Assembly: GCA_000974665.1 (NCBI GenBank)
Contig: BBSY01000003.1
Location: forward strand, 1,267,001-1,331,000
DNA length: 64,000 nucleotides
Reading direction: 5' to 3'
Source: an alpha proteobacterium U9-1i
GTDB taxonomy: Bacteria > Pseudomonadota > Alphaproteobacteria > Caulobacterales > Aquidulcibacteraceae
Position numbers and translations under genes: made by a program. Under the pieces are notes generated by a model, which was not told the DNA's origin, did no database searches, and saw only the letters and a program-made list of their open reading frames with translations. Within the stretch, counting starts at the first letter, position 1; each line of letters starts with the position of its first letter. Below, one piece after another: positions 54,879 through 63,599 of the stretch.

Positions 54879-55837
54879 TGGCTGTTTACACGCACCTCTC
54901 CGACACTGAGTTGAACGCGCTGCTTGCGGATTATGATCTGGGCGAGGCAACGGGCTTTCACGGCATCGCCGAGGGCGTGGAGAACACGAATTTCGCGCTG
55001 ACGACGACGAAGGGCCGCTTCATTCTCACATTGTTCGAGAAGCGCGTGGCGGAAGCGGATTTGCCGTTCTTCGTCGGCGTAATGGCGCGGCTGGCGGAGC
55101 GCGGCTTCCCCGCGCCGCAACCGGCGCCGACGAAAGCTGGCGCGCGCATCACGCGGGTGAAGGAGAAGCCCGCGGCGATCGTGAGCTTTCTCGACGGCGT
55201 CTGGCCGCGGGCGCCGAACGCGCGCCATTGCGCGGTGATCGGCGAAGCTTTGGCGCGCATGCACAACGCGCTTAGCGGCTTTGAGACGGAGCGGCGCAAT
55301 GCGCTTGGCCCGCAAGGCTGGGCGCCGTTGATCGAGCCGAATTTGCGTCTGGCGGATGAACTGCGGCCGGGCCTCGCGGCGGATATTTCCGCCGACCTCG
55401 CACACACCGTCTCTAGCTGGCCGCGCGATCTGCCGCGCGGCGTGATCCATGCGGATTTGTTTCCGGACAATGCGATGTTCGTGGGCGAGCGGCTCTCCGG
55501 CGTGATCGATTTCTATTTCGCCTGCACGGATTTCCTCGCTTACGATTTGGCGGTGTGCCTGAACGCCTGGTGCTTCGAGCGCGAGCGCGATTTCAATTTC
55601 ACCAAGGGCCAAGCGATGATCGCGGCCTACGAAAAAGTGCGCCCGCTGACGAACGCCGAACGCGACGCGCTTCCCCTGCTCGCGCGCGGCGCCGCTTTGC
55701 GCTTCTTCGCGACGCGCCTCGCCGATTGGAGCGCAACGCCGGAGGGCGCGCTGGTGAAGCCGAAGGATCCGCTGGAATATGCCAACAAGCTCGCGTTTCA
55801 TCGGACTGCGAGAAACGTCGCCGACTACGGCGGATAA
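54878..55837 (+). CDS. thrB: homoserine kinase (APH-fold, ThrB2 type)
   Basis: 319 aa choline/aminoglycoside-kinase-like fold, the alphaproteobacterial non-GHMP homoserine kinase. YTHLSDTELNALLADYDLG opens the family; catalytic loop GVIHADLFPDNAMF (about 185) with Asp and Asn, then VIDFYFACTDF as the DFG-like motif. It phosphorylates homoserine for threonine synthase, encoded at 62 kb. Start overlaps the kinase stop by 1 nt. Confidence 0.93.
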   Translation: MAVYTHLSDTELNALLADYDLGEATGFHGIAEGVENTNFALTTTKGRFILTLFEKRVAEADLPFFVGVMARLAERGFPAPQPAPTKAGARITRVKEKPAAIVSFLDGVWPRAPNARHCAVIGEALARMHNALSGFETERRNALGPQGWAPLIEPNLRLADELRPGLAADISADLAHTVSSWPRDLPRGVIHADLFPDNAMFVGERLSGVIDFYFACTDFLAYDLAVCLNAWCFERERDFNFTKGQAMIAAYEKVRPLTNAERDALPLLARGAALRFFATRLADWSATPEGALVKPKDPLEYANKLAFHRTARNVADYGG

Positions 55838-55844
55838 ACATATC

Positions 55845-55946
55845 CGTCATCCCGGACGCGCGGAGCGCGATCCGGGACCCAGGGGCAAACGATGCGCCCT
55901 ATGACCCCCTGGGTTCCGGCTCTCGCTCCGCGAGGCCGGAATGACG
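55845..55946. repeat. long inverted repeat between thrB and rnhA
   Basis: Left arm (55845-55886) and right arm (55904-55946) are imperfect inverted copies of about 42 nt: outer CGTCATCCCGG versus CCGGAATGACG, inner GGACCCAGGGG versus CCCCCTGGGTT. Each arm also contains a small CGCGGAGCG hairpin. Intergenic; could form a large hairpin in the thrB-rnhA transcript. Confidence 0.85.
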
Positions 55947-55961
55947 TAGAGTGTGATTCAC

Positions 55962-56396
55962 ATGAGCATCATTCACATCTGGACAGACGGTGCCTGCAGC
56001 GGGAACCCTGGGCCCGGCGGCTGGGGCGCTGTGTTGCAACTCGGCGCTCACGAGAAAGAACTCTCCGGCGCGGAAGCGGCGACGACCAACAACCGCATGG
56101 AGCTGATGGGCGCGATTGAGGCGCTCAATGCGCTGAAGAAGCCCAGCAAGGTGAAGCTGCACGTCGATTCAAAATACGTGATGGACGGCGCCACCAAGTG
56201 GATTCACGGCTGGAAAAAGAACGGCTGGAAAACCGCCGACAAGAAGCCGGTGAAGAACGACGATCTCTGGCGCGCGCTCGAAGCCGCGCTCGCGCCGCAC
56301 GAGGTCGAGTGGAAATGGGTGAAGGGCCACGCCGACGACGAGATGAACAACCGCGCCGATGAACTGGCGCGGAACGCGATCAAAACGCTGCGCTAG
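55962..56396 (+). CDS. rnhA: ribonuclease HI
   Basis: 144 aa. Active-site carboxylates Asp9 ([13 protein letters not shown]), Glu47 ([10 protein letters not shown]), Asp69 (HVDSKYV) and Asp133 (NNRADELAR) are all in place, with His123 in KGHADD. The basic handle region WKKNGWK is present, so this is a standard HI enzyme degrading RNA in RNA-DNA hybrids. ATG 55962 is the homologous start. Probably cotranscribed with thrB despite the intervening repeat. Confidence 0.96.
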   Translation: MSIIHIWTDGACSGNPGPGGWGAVLQLGAHEKELSGAEAATTNNRMELMGAIEALNALKKPSKVKLHVDSKYVMDGATKWIHGWKKNGWKTADKKPVKNDDLWRALEAALAPHEVEWKWVKGHADDEMNNRADELARNAIKTLR

Positions 56397-56839
56397 GCGC
56401 GCTTCACTTTCAGCGTGACGCCGTCAACCGCGTCCACCTGCACGCTTTCCCCGGACGTCAAAGCTTCGTCGCTCACCGCGCGCCACACCGTATCGCCGAG
56501 CTTCACGGCGCCCGCGCCGTTTGCGAATTCCGTGACGATTCCTCGCGTGCCGATCAACGCCTGGCCGCGCTCGTTGAGATTGGAGTCGTCTCGTTTGCGC
56601 AGGCTTTGCACCAGCGGACGGCCGAAATAGGTCAGCGCGATCACCAGCACCGCGAACAATGTGAGCTGAAGCCACGCATCGACGCCAAAGAACGCCACCA
56701 AAGCCGTGATGAACGCCGCCACCGCGGGCCAGAGCAAATACGTGGTGCCGCTCGCCATCTCGGCGATCAACAACACCAGGCCAAGCACGAGCCAATGTTG
56801 CGGCTCGATCAGTGCAAGGAGAGCCAGAAGCGCGTCCAT
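56393..56839 (-). CDS. NfeD-family membrane protein
   Basis: 148 aa. N-terminal membrane segments (about 15-35, 38-55, 60-80, ending [17 protein letters not shown]) and a C-terminal OB-fold (about 88-148, [29 protein letters not shown]). NfeD proteins partner SPFH proteins; the qmcA-like gene is 72 nt upstream on the same strand, so a membrane microdomain complex is likely. Convergent with rnhA, 4-nt overlap. Confidence 0.9.
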   Translation of the reverse strand: MDALLALLALIEPQHWLVLGLVLLIAEMASGTTYLLWPAVAAFITALVAFFGVDAWLQLTLFAVLVIALTYFGRPLVQSLRKRDDSNLNERGQALIGTRGIVTEFANGAGAVKLGDTVWRAVSDEALTSGESVQVDAVDGVTLKVKRA

Positions 56840-56911
56840 GGAAAGATGCTACCCGATCAAAAGCTACGTCGCCAGAAGGATTGCTCCCGCCCCCTCGCTG
56901 AAGGCTCGACG

Positions 56912-57838
56912 CTAGCGCGTCGGCGGAACGGAGGTAAAGCTCTCGCCCTGCGCGTTCAGCGCGCGCAAGCCCTCAACCAAGCCCGAAAGGCCCGAAAGGT
57001 CAGCGGGCACGATCACGGTGCGTTGCTGGTTCGACGTCGCGAGTTGGCCAAACGCTTCCACGTACTTCAAGCCAAGGAAGTAGCGGATCGCGTTGACGTC
57101 GCCCTTGGAGATCGCCGCCGACACCATTTCAGTGGCTTTACCTTCGGCTTCCGCTTCGCGTTCGCGCGCTTCAGCATCGCGGAAAGCGGCTTCCTTGCGG
57201 CCCTCCGCTTCAAGAATCGCCGATTGCTTGGCGCCTTCGGCGCGCAGGATCGCCGCTTGCTTGTCGCCCTCGGCTTCAAGGATTTGTGCGCGGCGTTCGC
57301 GTTCGGCTTTCATCTGCCGCGCCATGGCTTGGGTGAGATCCGCCGGCGGCGCGAGATCCTTGATCTCGACGCGCATCACTTTTGTGCCCCAGGCCGTCGT
57401 CGCCGCGTCAATCACGCCAAGCAGACGCGCGTTGATTGAATCGCGCTGCGACAGCACTTCGTCGAGGTCCATCGAGCCGACGACGGTGCGGATGTTGGTC
57501 AGGCAGAGATTGAGGATCGCCTGCTTGTAGTTTTCCACCTCGTAGGCGGCGCGGCCGGCGTCGATCACCTGAATGAACACGACGGCGTCAACGGAGACGA
57601 CGGCGTTGTCCTTGGTGATCACATCTTGGCGCGGCACGTCGAGCACCGCTTCCATCATCGACATGCGATGGCCGATGCGATCGACGAATGGGATGATGAA
57701 CGTGATGCCGGGCTTCAGCGCGCCGGTGTATCGGCCGAAGCGTTCGATCGTGAACTGCCGGCCTTGCGGCACAACCTTGATGGCGCTGAACGCCAGGAAC
57801 AACGCCATAATGGCGAGGAAAATCGGGACGGAGAACAT
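56912..57838 (-). CDS. qmcA: SPFH/band 7 paraslipin
   Basis: 308 aa. One N-terminal membrane hairpin (about 2-22), SPFH domain with [18 protein letters not shown] and [34 protein letters not shown], then a coiled coil rich in Glu/Ala (about 185-255). This is the YbbK/QmcA-type stomatin; together with NfeD it scaffolds membrane domains or protects against envelope stress. ATG 57838, expression possibly continuing into nfeD. Confidence 0.9.
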   Translation of the reverse strand: MFSVPIFLAIMALFLAFSAIKVVPQGRQFTIERFGRYTGALKPGITFIIPFVDRIGHRMSMMEAVLDVPRQDVITKDNAVVSVDAVVFIQVIDAGRAAYEVENYKQAILNLCLTNIRTVVGSMDLDEVLSQRDSINARLLGVIDAATTAWGTKVMRVEIKDLAPPADLTQAMARQMKAERERRAQILEAEGDKQAAILRAEGAKQSAILEAEGRKEAAFRDAEAREREAEAEGKATEMVSAAISKGDVNAIRYFLGLKYVEAFGQLATSNQQRTVIVPADLSGLSGLVEGLRALNAQGESFTSVPPTR

Positions 57839-57848
57839 TCTGAGCTCC

Positions 57849-57930
57849 TAGGGATTAGGAATTTGGGAATAGGGATTAGGAAGAGGTTGCGCCGCGCGCT
57901 CTGATCCCCAATCCCCAGCCCTAATCCCTA
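57849..57930. repeat. TAGGGATTAGG repeats between qmcA and peroxiredoxin
   Basis: TAGGGATTAGG at 57849-57859 and 57870-57880, inverted CCTAATCCCTA at 57920-57930, partly within the peroxiredoxin stop. Short telomere-like direct and inverted repeats typical of extragenic elements in some alphaproteobacteria. No gene between them. Confidence 0.7.
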
Positions 57931-58407
57931 CAATTGCGTGAGCATGTGCTCGGCGCTGGAAACCTTGTATTCACCACCTTCTTCGACGTTCAGCTCTCGT
58001 ACCACGCCGTCCTTGACGATCATTGAATATCGCTTGGAACGCGTACCCATGCCGAACTTTGAGAAGTCCGCGTCGAGGCCTGTCGCTTTGGCGAAGGCGC
58101 CTGAGCCGTCCGCGAGCATGGTGATGTCGTCGGCGCATTCTTGCTGCTTTGCCCACGCGCCCATGACGAAATGATCATTGACCGCCGTGCAGGCGATCAA
58201 ATCCACGCCCTTCGCTTTCAACTCGGGGGCCTTTTCCTTGAAGCTCGGCAGATGCTTCACGGAGCATGTCGGCGTGAACGCGCCCGGCACGGCGAACAAA
58301 GCCACCGTTTTGCCGGCGAATACGTCCGCCGTGCTCATGGTTTTCATGCCGTCCGGGCCTGGCACGTTGAAGCTGGCTTCCGGAAGCTTATCGCCGACTT
58401 TGATCAT
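57928..58407 (-). CDS. peroxiredoxin, Prx5 family
   Basis: 159 aa. Peroxidatic Cys48 in PGAFTPTCS, the Prx5/AhpE-type active site; the opening GDKLPEASFNVPG and the DFSKFGMGTRSKRYSMIV region (about 113-131, given in part) confirm the family. A second candidate resolving cysteine is Cys73 (LIACTAV). Reduces H2O2 and organic peroxides with glutathione or thioredoxin. Single gene, divergent from algH. Confidence 0.94.
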   Translation of the reverse strand: MIKVGDKLPEASFNVPGPDGMKTMSTADVFAGKTVALFAVPGAFTPTCSVKHLPSFKEKAPELKAKGVDLIACTAVNDHFVMGAWAKQQECADDITMLADGSGAFAKATGLDADFSKFGMGTRSKRYSMIVKDGVVRELNVEEGGEYKVSSAEHMLTQL

Positions 58408-58515
58408 GATTTTTGTCCCTCTTCGGATGGCTCCGCTCGCCTTAATGTAGGCGCGTGCAGGCGGTTATGCGAGCGCCCTCTTGCGCGCGAGGCGCGACGG
58501 GGCAAGATCAGCACC

Positions 58516-59076
58516 ATGACCGATACGCTCGCGGGAAAACTGCTGGTGGCCATGCCGGGGATCGGCGATCCCCGCTTCGATCATTCCGTCATTCTGATGT
58601 GCCAGCACGACGGCGAGCACGCGATGGGCTTGGTGATCAACAAACCAAAAGAGCAGCTGACGCTGTCTGACGTGCTCGATCATCTCGGCATCAGCGCGAC
58701 CGGCGCTTCAGCGCAACGCGCGGTGATGGATGGCGGGCCAGTGCGGCCCGATCGCGGTTACGTGCTGCATACGCCGGACTTCACCACCAAAGGCGCGACG
58801 CAGCCGGTGGCGCCTGGCATCAACCTCACGGCAACGCGCGACGTATTGGAAGCGGTCGCCGGCGAACACGCGCCAGAACGCTTCGTCCTCGCCCTCGGCC
58901 ATTCGGGCTGGGGTGCTGGCCAGCTTGAGGATGAGCTAAAGAAGAACGCTTGGCTCGTCGTCGAGGCGAGTGATGCGATCGTGTTCGGCGAAGGTCACGA
59001 CGACAAATGGCAGCGCGCCATCAAATCACTGGGTATCGATCCGGGCCAATTGATGGGCGACATGGGGCGGGCTTGA
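58516..59076 (+). CDS. YqgE/AlgH family protein
   Basis: 186 aa UPF0301 protein. GKLLVAMPGIGDPRFDHSVI at the N-terminus, GLVINKP and the C-terminal LGHSGWGAGQLEDELKKNAWL are diagnostic. AlgH in Pseudomonas affects alginate, but the molecular role in this family is not known; a fold related to peroxidase-associated regulators has been seen. Intact, stand-alone. Confidence 0.93.
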   Translation: MTDTLAGKLLVAMPGIGDPRFDHSVILMCQHDGEHAMGLVINKPKEQLTLSDVLDHLGISATGASAQRAVMDGGPVRPDRGYVLHTPDFTTKGATQPVAPGINLTATRDVLEAVAGEHAPERFVLALGHSGWGAGQLEDELKKNAWLVVEASDAIVFGEGHDDKWQRAIKSLGIDPGQLMGDMGRA

Positions 59077-59125
59077 GCCGGCGCTGCGTGAGCGCCCGCC
59101 CTGCGCCGCTTGGGGAGCGGGCGAG

Positions 59126-60148
59126 ATGACCTACAAAGCGTTCTTTAGTTACAGCCGTGCAGACGGCAAGCTTGGCGCATGGCTGCACCGTAAGCTCGAT
59201 TCCTTCCGAACGCCGAGCGCGTTGGTCGGCGCTCCAGGAGTATTCGGATCGGTATCGGCTACGCTTCACCCTATCTTCCGTGATCGCACAGATATGTCGG
59301 GCGGCGGCTCTCTATCGCAGCGCATAGAAACCGCCTTAGCTGAAAGCGAAGCACTTGTTGTGCTCTGCAGTCCTGCTGCGGCCACAAGCAAGTGGGTGAA
59401 CGACGAGGTCCTCGCTTTTCAGAAACTAGGCAAGGGTGACCGTATCTTTCCGGTGATCGCACCGAGCTTGCCTGAAGCTGATGATATTGAGCGCGCCTAC
59501 TTTCCTCCAGCCCTTCGCGGGCACGGGCTTCTCGCCGCCGACTTACGCGAAATCCGGCGAAAGCAACGCCTTGTCGGAGATGGACGCGAAACGGGGCTCC
59601 TGAAGCTCGTCTCCGGCCTGCTGGGCGCGCCACTGGACGCCCTACTCCAGCGCGAGCGACGCCGTCAGCGGACGCTCACGGCGATATTGGCCATTGCTAC
59701 TTTCACCTTTGCCATTGTCGCAATGGCGGCGACTCTGCTCACCTTCGTTGCGTTCTCAGCGTTTGAATGGGTTGCACGGAGTGAGCAAGAACTGGTCGTC
59801 GCTGAGTTTGAGGACCTACGGCGGACATACACCAGGGGAGGCATAAACCAGGTAAGTCAGGCGATCGTCGAGCGCACCTACCGTCCCAGCCAGTTGTGCT
59901 ACGCGCTCACTGATTCTGACGGCGGCGTTCTCGTCGGCGACTTCAGTGCGCTTCCGATAGTGCCGACCTCGGATGAGACCGAGCGCGTCGAGTTTTCGTT
60001 TGACGTTGGGGGCGAACTCGTCGTGACGCGCGGTCGCGTAGGGCGTCTCTTGGGGGGGCCAATGTTGCTTGTCGCCACTTGCCAAAGCGCGCCACCACTC
60101 ATGTACATGGAATATCGCGCACTCGGGAGATGGCTCTCATCACTTTAG
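59126..60148 (+). CDS. TIR domain protein with a histidine-kinase-type sensor region
   Basis: 340 aa. TIR domain 1-170: KAFFSYSRADGK, the LHRKLDSFRTPSALVG insertion, IFRDRTDM (BB-loop region), LVVLCSPAAATSKWVNDEV with Glu94 in the catalytic position. One membrane segment (184-210). Residues 217-330 lack a second membrane segment and resemble the periplasmic sensor of alphaproteobacterial histidine kinases: EFEDLRRTYTRGGINQVSQAI (in part), then CYALTDSDGGVLVGDF. Predicted topology is TIR inside, sensor outside. The kinase and HAMP parts are missing. Confidence 0.85.
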   Translation: MTYKAFFSYSRADGKLGAWLHRKLDSFRTPSALVGAPGVFGSVSATLHPIFRDRTDMSGGGSLSQRIETALAESEALVVLCSPAAATSKWVNDEVLAFQKLGKGDRIFPVIAPSLPEADDIERAYFPPALRGHGLLAADLREIRRKQRLVGDGRETGLLKLVSGLLGAPLDALLQRERRRQRTLTAILAIATFTFAIVAMAATLLTFVAFSAFEWVARSEQELVVAEFEDLRRTYTRGGINQVSQAIVERTYRPSQLCYALTDSDGGVLVGDFSALPIVPTSDETERVEFSFDVGGELVVTRGRVGRLLGGPMLLVATCQSAPPLMYMEYRALGRWLSSL

Positions 60149-60187
60149 CGGTGCGGCTGCGCTACCAAGTAGTGCTTCCAGCCGGTC

Positions 60188-60760
60188 TCACCCAATTTTG
60201 CAAACGCCCCAAAGCAAATGATCGCGCCAGGCGCCGTTGATCTTGAGATACGCCTTCGCTTGGCCTTCGTGCGTGAAACCCGCTTTCTCCAGCACGCGGC
60301 GTGAAGCGAGATTGTCCGGCTGGCAGGCTGCCTCGACGCGATGCAGACCCACATCGTCGAACGCGTAGGCGACGACAGCGCGCACAGCGGCGGTGATGTA
60401 GCCCTTCCCCGCGTGCTCCTGCGCCGCCCAATACCCGCACGACGCCATCTGCGCGACGCCACGGCGAACGTTGGAAAGCGTGATGCCGCCAACGAGATCG
60501 TCATCATCTTGGCGGAACACGAAGAACGCATAGGCGCGATCGTCACGTGCGTCCTCGGTGTAGCGGCGGAGCTTGTAGCGGTAGGAGCCGCGCGAGAGTT
60601 CATCGGCTGACCATGTCGGCTCCCATGGCAGCAGATAGGCGCGGCTCGCTTCGCGCAAATCGGCCCAATCCTGATAGTCGCGCAGCTCCGGCGCGCGCAG
60701 ATACACGCCCTGGCCGTCGACGCGGCGCGCACCCGATTCATCTCTGCGCATCAGCACCAT
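60188..60760 (-). CDS. GNAT N-acetyltransferase, RimJ-like
   Basis: 190 aa GNAT fold. LRAPELRDYQDWADLR opens the RimJ/RimL pattern, GYWAAQEHAGKGYITAAVRA (in part) is the acetyl-CoA P-loop (Q/R-x-x-G-x-G/A variant, here EHAGKGY), and NLASRRVLEKAGF the V-motif. Would acetylate a ribosomal-protein N-terminus or a small amine. Start 3 nt after the M16 peptidase stop, so operon with the thrC cluster. Confidence 0.88.
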   Translation of the reverse strand: MVLMRRDESGARRVDGQGVYLRAPELRDYQDWADLREASRAYLLPWEPTWSADELSRGSYRYKLRRYTEDARDDRAYAFFVFRQDDDDLVGGITLSNVRRGVAQMASCGYWAAQEHAGKGYITAAVRAVVAYAFDDVGLHRVEAACQPDNLASRRVLEKAGFTHEGQAKAYLKINGAWRDHLLWGVCKIG

Positions 60761-60763
60761 GGC

Positions 60764-62023
60764 TCAGGAGTGTGCCTGAAACGCCTCGATCGCGCCATGC
60801 CCCGCCTTGGGGCCAATCACAGCGACGCAGCCGGGGCCGGCAAGCGCCTTGGCGGCGAGCGCGCGGATCGCCTCCGGGGTCACCGCTTCGATGCGCGCAA
60901 CGATCTCGGTTTCCGGTATGAGGCGCCCATACAGGAAAGCCTGCGCGGCGCGCGCGCCAGCGCGTGAGGACGGCGCCTCCAGACCCATCAGCAATTGCGC
61001 CCGTGCGATCGCTTTGGCGCGCGCGAGTTCGGCGGTGGTGACGCCAGTCGCGGCGATCGCCGCAAGTTCGGCGCGAACGATCTCGGCGACGGCTGGTGCG
61101 TTGGCGGCGGTGCAGCCGGCATAGACGCACAGGCGCCCGTCATCCTCGAACGTGTCGAGGAAAGAATCGATCGTGTAGACGAGGCCGCGCGTCTCGCGGA
61201 CCTCTTGAAAGAGGCGCGAGGCCATGCCGCCGCCGAAGATCTCCGACAGCAGGCGCACCGCGAAACCATCCGAAGATCCCGCTGCCGGCGCTGGCCACGA
61301 GAACACGACATGCGCTTGCTCAAGCTTGCGCGCTTCCTTGGCCACGCCCGCAACGGCGCGCGCTGGCGCCCGCTCTTGCGCAGGCTTTGCCGCTATCGCA
61401 CCGAACCGGCGCTGCGCCGCGTCGAGAAACACCTCGCGATTGAACGCACCGGCGATCGAGATGATTACTCGCTCGGGCGCCAAGTGCGCTTCGCGAAACG
61501 CTTCAAGCGTCTCGATGCTGACATTCGCGAGGCTGGCCTCTTCACCCAGGATCGGCCGGCCGAGCGGCTGATCGGGATAGAGCGCGGCTTGGTGGAGCTC
61601 GAATACGCGGTCGTCCGGCACATCGAACGCCTCGCCTCGTTCCTGCGCAACGACGCCCTTCTCTTTCTCCAGATCGTCCGCGTTCCAATGCGGCGCGAGT
61701 ACGATGTCGGCCAGCATATCGAGCGCCATCGGCGCGTGTTCGGCGAGCACCCGCGCGTAATACGAGGTGCGCTCATAGCTGGTTGCGGCGTTGACGACGC
61801 CGCCAACGTTTTCGATCGCTTCGGCGAACTGGCGCGCGTCACGGCTGCCTGCGCCTTTGAACGCCATGTGCTCGAAGAGGTGCGCGACCCCATTAATCGC
61901 CGCCGGCTCCCAACGCGCGCCGACCCGCTGCCAAACGCCCAGCGCGGCGGTGCCGATGCCCGGCATAGGGTCGAGCGCGACGCGAACGCCGTTGGGGAGC
62001 GTGCGGAGTTCTAGCTCGCTCAT
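60764..62023 (-). CDS. M16-family zinc peptidase
   Basis: 419 aa. Inverted zinc motif HLFEH at residues 48-52 with the distal Glu in the LEKEKGVVAQERGEA helix, as in mitochondrial-processing-peptidase-like M16B enzymes. C-terminal M16_C domain includes the GGGMASRLFQEVRE signature of the pair interface. SD GAGGAGGGGG for ATG 62023 lies within the adjacent palindromic repeat. Soluble or membrane-associated peptide processing is expected; catalytic subunit since HxxEH is intact. Confidence 0.93.
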   Translation of the reverse strand: MSELELRTLPNGVRVALDPMPGIGTAALGVWQRVGARWEPAAINGVAHLFEHMAFKGAGSRDARQFAEAIENVGGVVNAATSYERTSYYARVLAEHAPMALDMLADIVLAPHWNADDLEKEKGVVAQERGEAFDVPDDRVFELHQAALYPDQPLGRPILGEEASLANVSIETLEAFREAHLAPERVIISIAGAFNREVFLDAAQRRFGAIAAKPAQERAPARAVAGVAKEARKLEQAHVVFSWPAPAAGSSDGFAVRLLSEIFGGGMASRLFQEVRETRGLVYTIDSFLDTFEDDGRLCVYAGCTAANAPAVAEIVRAELAAIAATGVTTAELARAKAIARAQLLMGLEAPSSRAGARAAQAFLYGRLIPETEIVARIEAVTPEAIRALAAKALAGPGCVAVIGPKAGHGAIEAFQAHS

Positions 62024-62026
62024 CTT

Positions 62027-62050
62027 CCCCCTCCTCTTGAGAGGAGGGGG
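62027..62050. repeat. palindromic repeat, left copy (thrC-M16 gap)
   Basis: Palindrome CCCCTCCTCTTGAGAGGAGGGGG, continuing TTAGGGGGTGGGGTGA. An inverted, diverged copy is at 62120-62158. On the minus strand its purine-rich arm acts as the Shine-Dalgarno of the M16 gene. Confidence 0.8.
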
Positions 62051-62119
62051 TTAGGGGGTGGGGTGAAGCGCGACGTTTGCCGCGCAGGTGCAAGGCGCAA
62101 ATCTCCAGAGGCCGGAGCA

Positions 62120-62158
62120 TCACCCCGCCCCCTGCCCCCTCCCCTCGAGGGGAGGGGG
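62120..62158. repeat. palindromic repeat, right copy (thrC-M16 gap)
   Basis: TCACCCCGCCCCC, then the perfect palindrome CCCCTCCCCTCGAGGGGAGGGG. Inverted relative of the left copy; the same family, with a different spacer, also flanks the DUF559 gene at 33.2/33.6 kb. Confidence 0.8.
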
Positions 62159-62171
62159 TGCGCGCGGCACA

Positions 62172-63599
62172 TCAACTCCATGCCCGGCTCCGTTCGCGGA
62201 TGAAGCGCTTCACCGCTTCAGCGTCAGCGGGGAGCGTGTCGACACGCTCGGGGCGGTCGAACAGATCGGCGCACTTGGCTGGCAATGGCGGGCGCACGCC
62301 TGTCGCCTGCTCCACTGTGTCCGGGAATTTCGCGGGGTGGGCGGTGGCGAGCGTGACGAGCACGCCGCCAAGCGGCGAGGCGAGCTTTGCGCGTGCATAA
62401 AGGCCCACCGCAGTGTGCGGGCACGCGAGATAGCCGAAATGCCCGTCATTCCAGTAACCGCGCATGGCGCGTTGCGTTTCTTCATTGCTCACAGACGCCG
62501 CATCGAAATGTTCGCGCAAGAAGGCGAGCGCGGGCTCGGGAATGTCGAAGCCGCCGGATTGGGCGAACTGGTGGTAGAGGCGCTGCACGACGGCGCCGTC
62601 GCGGCCAACCGCTTCGAATAGAATGCGCTCGAAATTGCTCGCGACTTGGATGTCCATCGCCGGCGAAAGTGTGGCGTGCGAGTGCGCGGCGCGTTCGTAG
62701 CGGCCGGTTTTCAGCGCGCGGACAAGGATGTCATTGGCGTTCGTGGCCATGACGATCTTGCCAATCGGCGCGCCGCACATTTTGGCGACAAAACCTGAGA
62801 ACGCGTCGCCGAAATTGCCGGTCGGAACGATGTAATTCACCGGACCGGACGCGGAAAGGATGTTCGCGGAGACGTGGAAGTAGACCGATTGCGCGACGAT
62901 GCGCGCCCAATTGATCGAGTTCACGCCCGAGAGCCGCGCGCGCGCGGAGAAATCGCGATCCGCGAACAAAGCTTTCACGATGGCCTGGCAAGCGTCGAAA
63001 TCGCCGTCGATGTCGATCGCGTGGACGTTCGCGGCGCCGGACGCGGTCATGAAACGCTTCTGCACGTCGGAGACGCGGCCCTTGGGCATCAGCACGAATA
63101 GATCGCTGCGCGCGCTGCCTTGGATGGCTTCAACCGCCGCGCCGCCGGTATCGCCGGAGGTGGCGCAGACGACGCTGAGCTTTTCGTTGCGCTGCGCGAG
63201 TGCGTGATCGAACAGCGGGCCAATGAACTGCATCGCCACGTCCTTGAACGAGAGCGACGGCCCGTGGAAAAGTTCGAGTATCCAATCGCCAGGGCCGAGG
63301 TGGACCAGCGGAGTAACAGTTTCCGGCCACTTCGCGCGCCATTGCGTTTCGTCGAGTGTGGGCGGGTCAATGTACGCTTTATTCGCGAGCTTCGCGCAGG
63401 TCTCGGGATTGAGATCGTCGCCAGCGAACGACGTCAGCACGTTCATCGCCGCGCCAGCATAGTGGCCGGTCGCGGAGATGCTGATGATCGTGGGCCAGCT
63501 CTCAGGCACATAGAGCCCGCCGTCCGGCGCGAGCCCCGCGAGCACGGCGTCGAGAAATCCGACGGCAGGCGCCTGCCCGCGTGTTGAGATGTACCGCAT
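62172..63599 (-). CDS. thrC: threonine synthase
   Basis: 475 aa PLP enzyme, last step of threonine synthesis from O-phosphohomoserine. YISTRGQAPAVGFLDAVLAG is the family N-terminus, PLP-Lys119 sits in HGPSLSFKDVAMQF, and VVCATSGDTGGAAVEA binds the phosphate. ATG 63599 overlaps the SURF1 stop by one base (TGATG). The matching thrB is 7 kb away, near rnhA. Confidence 0.96.
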   Translation of the reverse strand: MRYISTRGQAPAVGFLDAVLAGLAPDGGLYVPESWPTIISISATGHYAGAAMNVLTSFAGDDLNPETCAKLANKAYIDPPTLDETQWRAKWPETVTPLVHLGPGDWILELFHGPSLSFKDVAMQFIGPLFDHALAQRNEKLSVVCATSGDTGGAAVEAIQGSARSDLFVLMPKGRVSDVQKRFMTASGAANVHAIDIDGDFDACQAIVKALFADRDFSARARLSGVNSINWARIVAQSVYFHVSANILSASGPVNYIVPTGNFGDAFSGFVAKMCGAPIGKIVMATNANDILVRALKTGRYERAAHSHATLSPAMDIQVASNFERILFEAVGRDGAVVQRLYHQFAQSGGFDIPEPALAFLREHFDAASVSNEETQRAMRGYWNDGHFGYLACPHTAVGLYARAKLASPLGGVLVTLATAHPAKFPDTVEQATGVRPPLPAKCADLFDRPERVDTLPADAEAVKRFIRERSRAWS

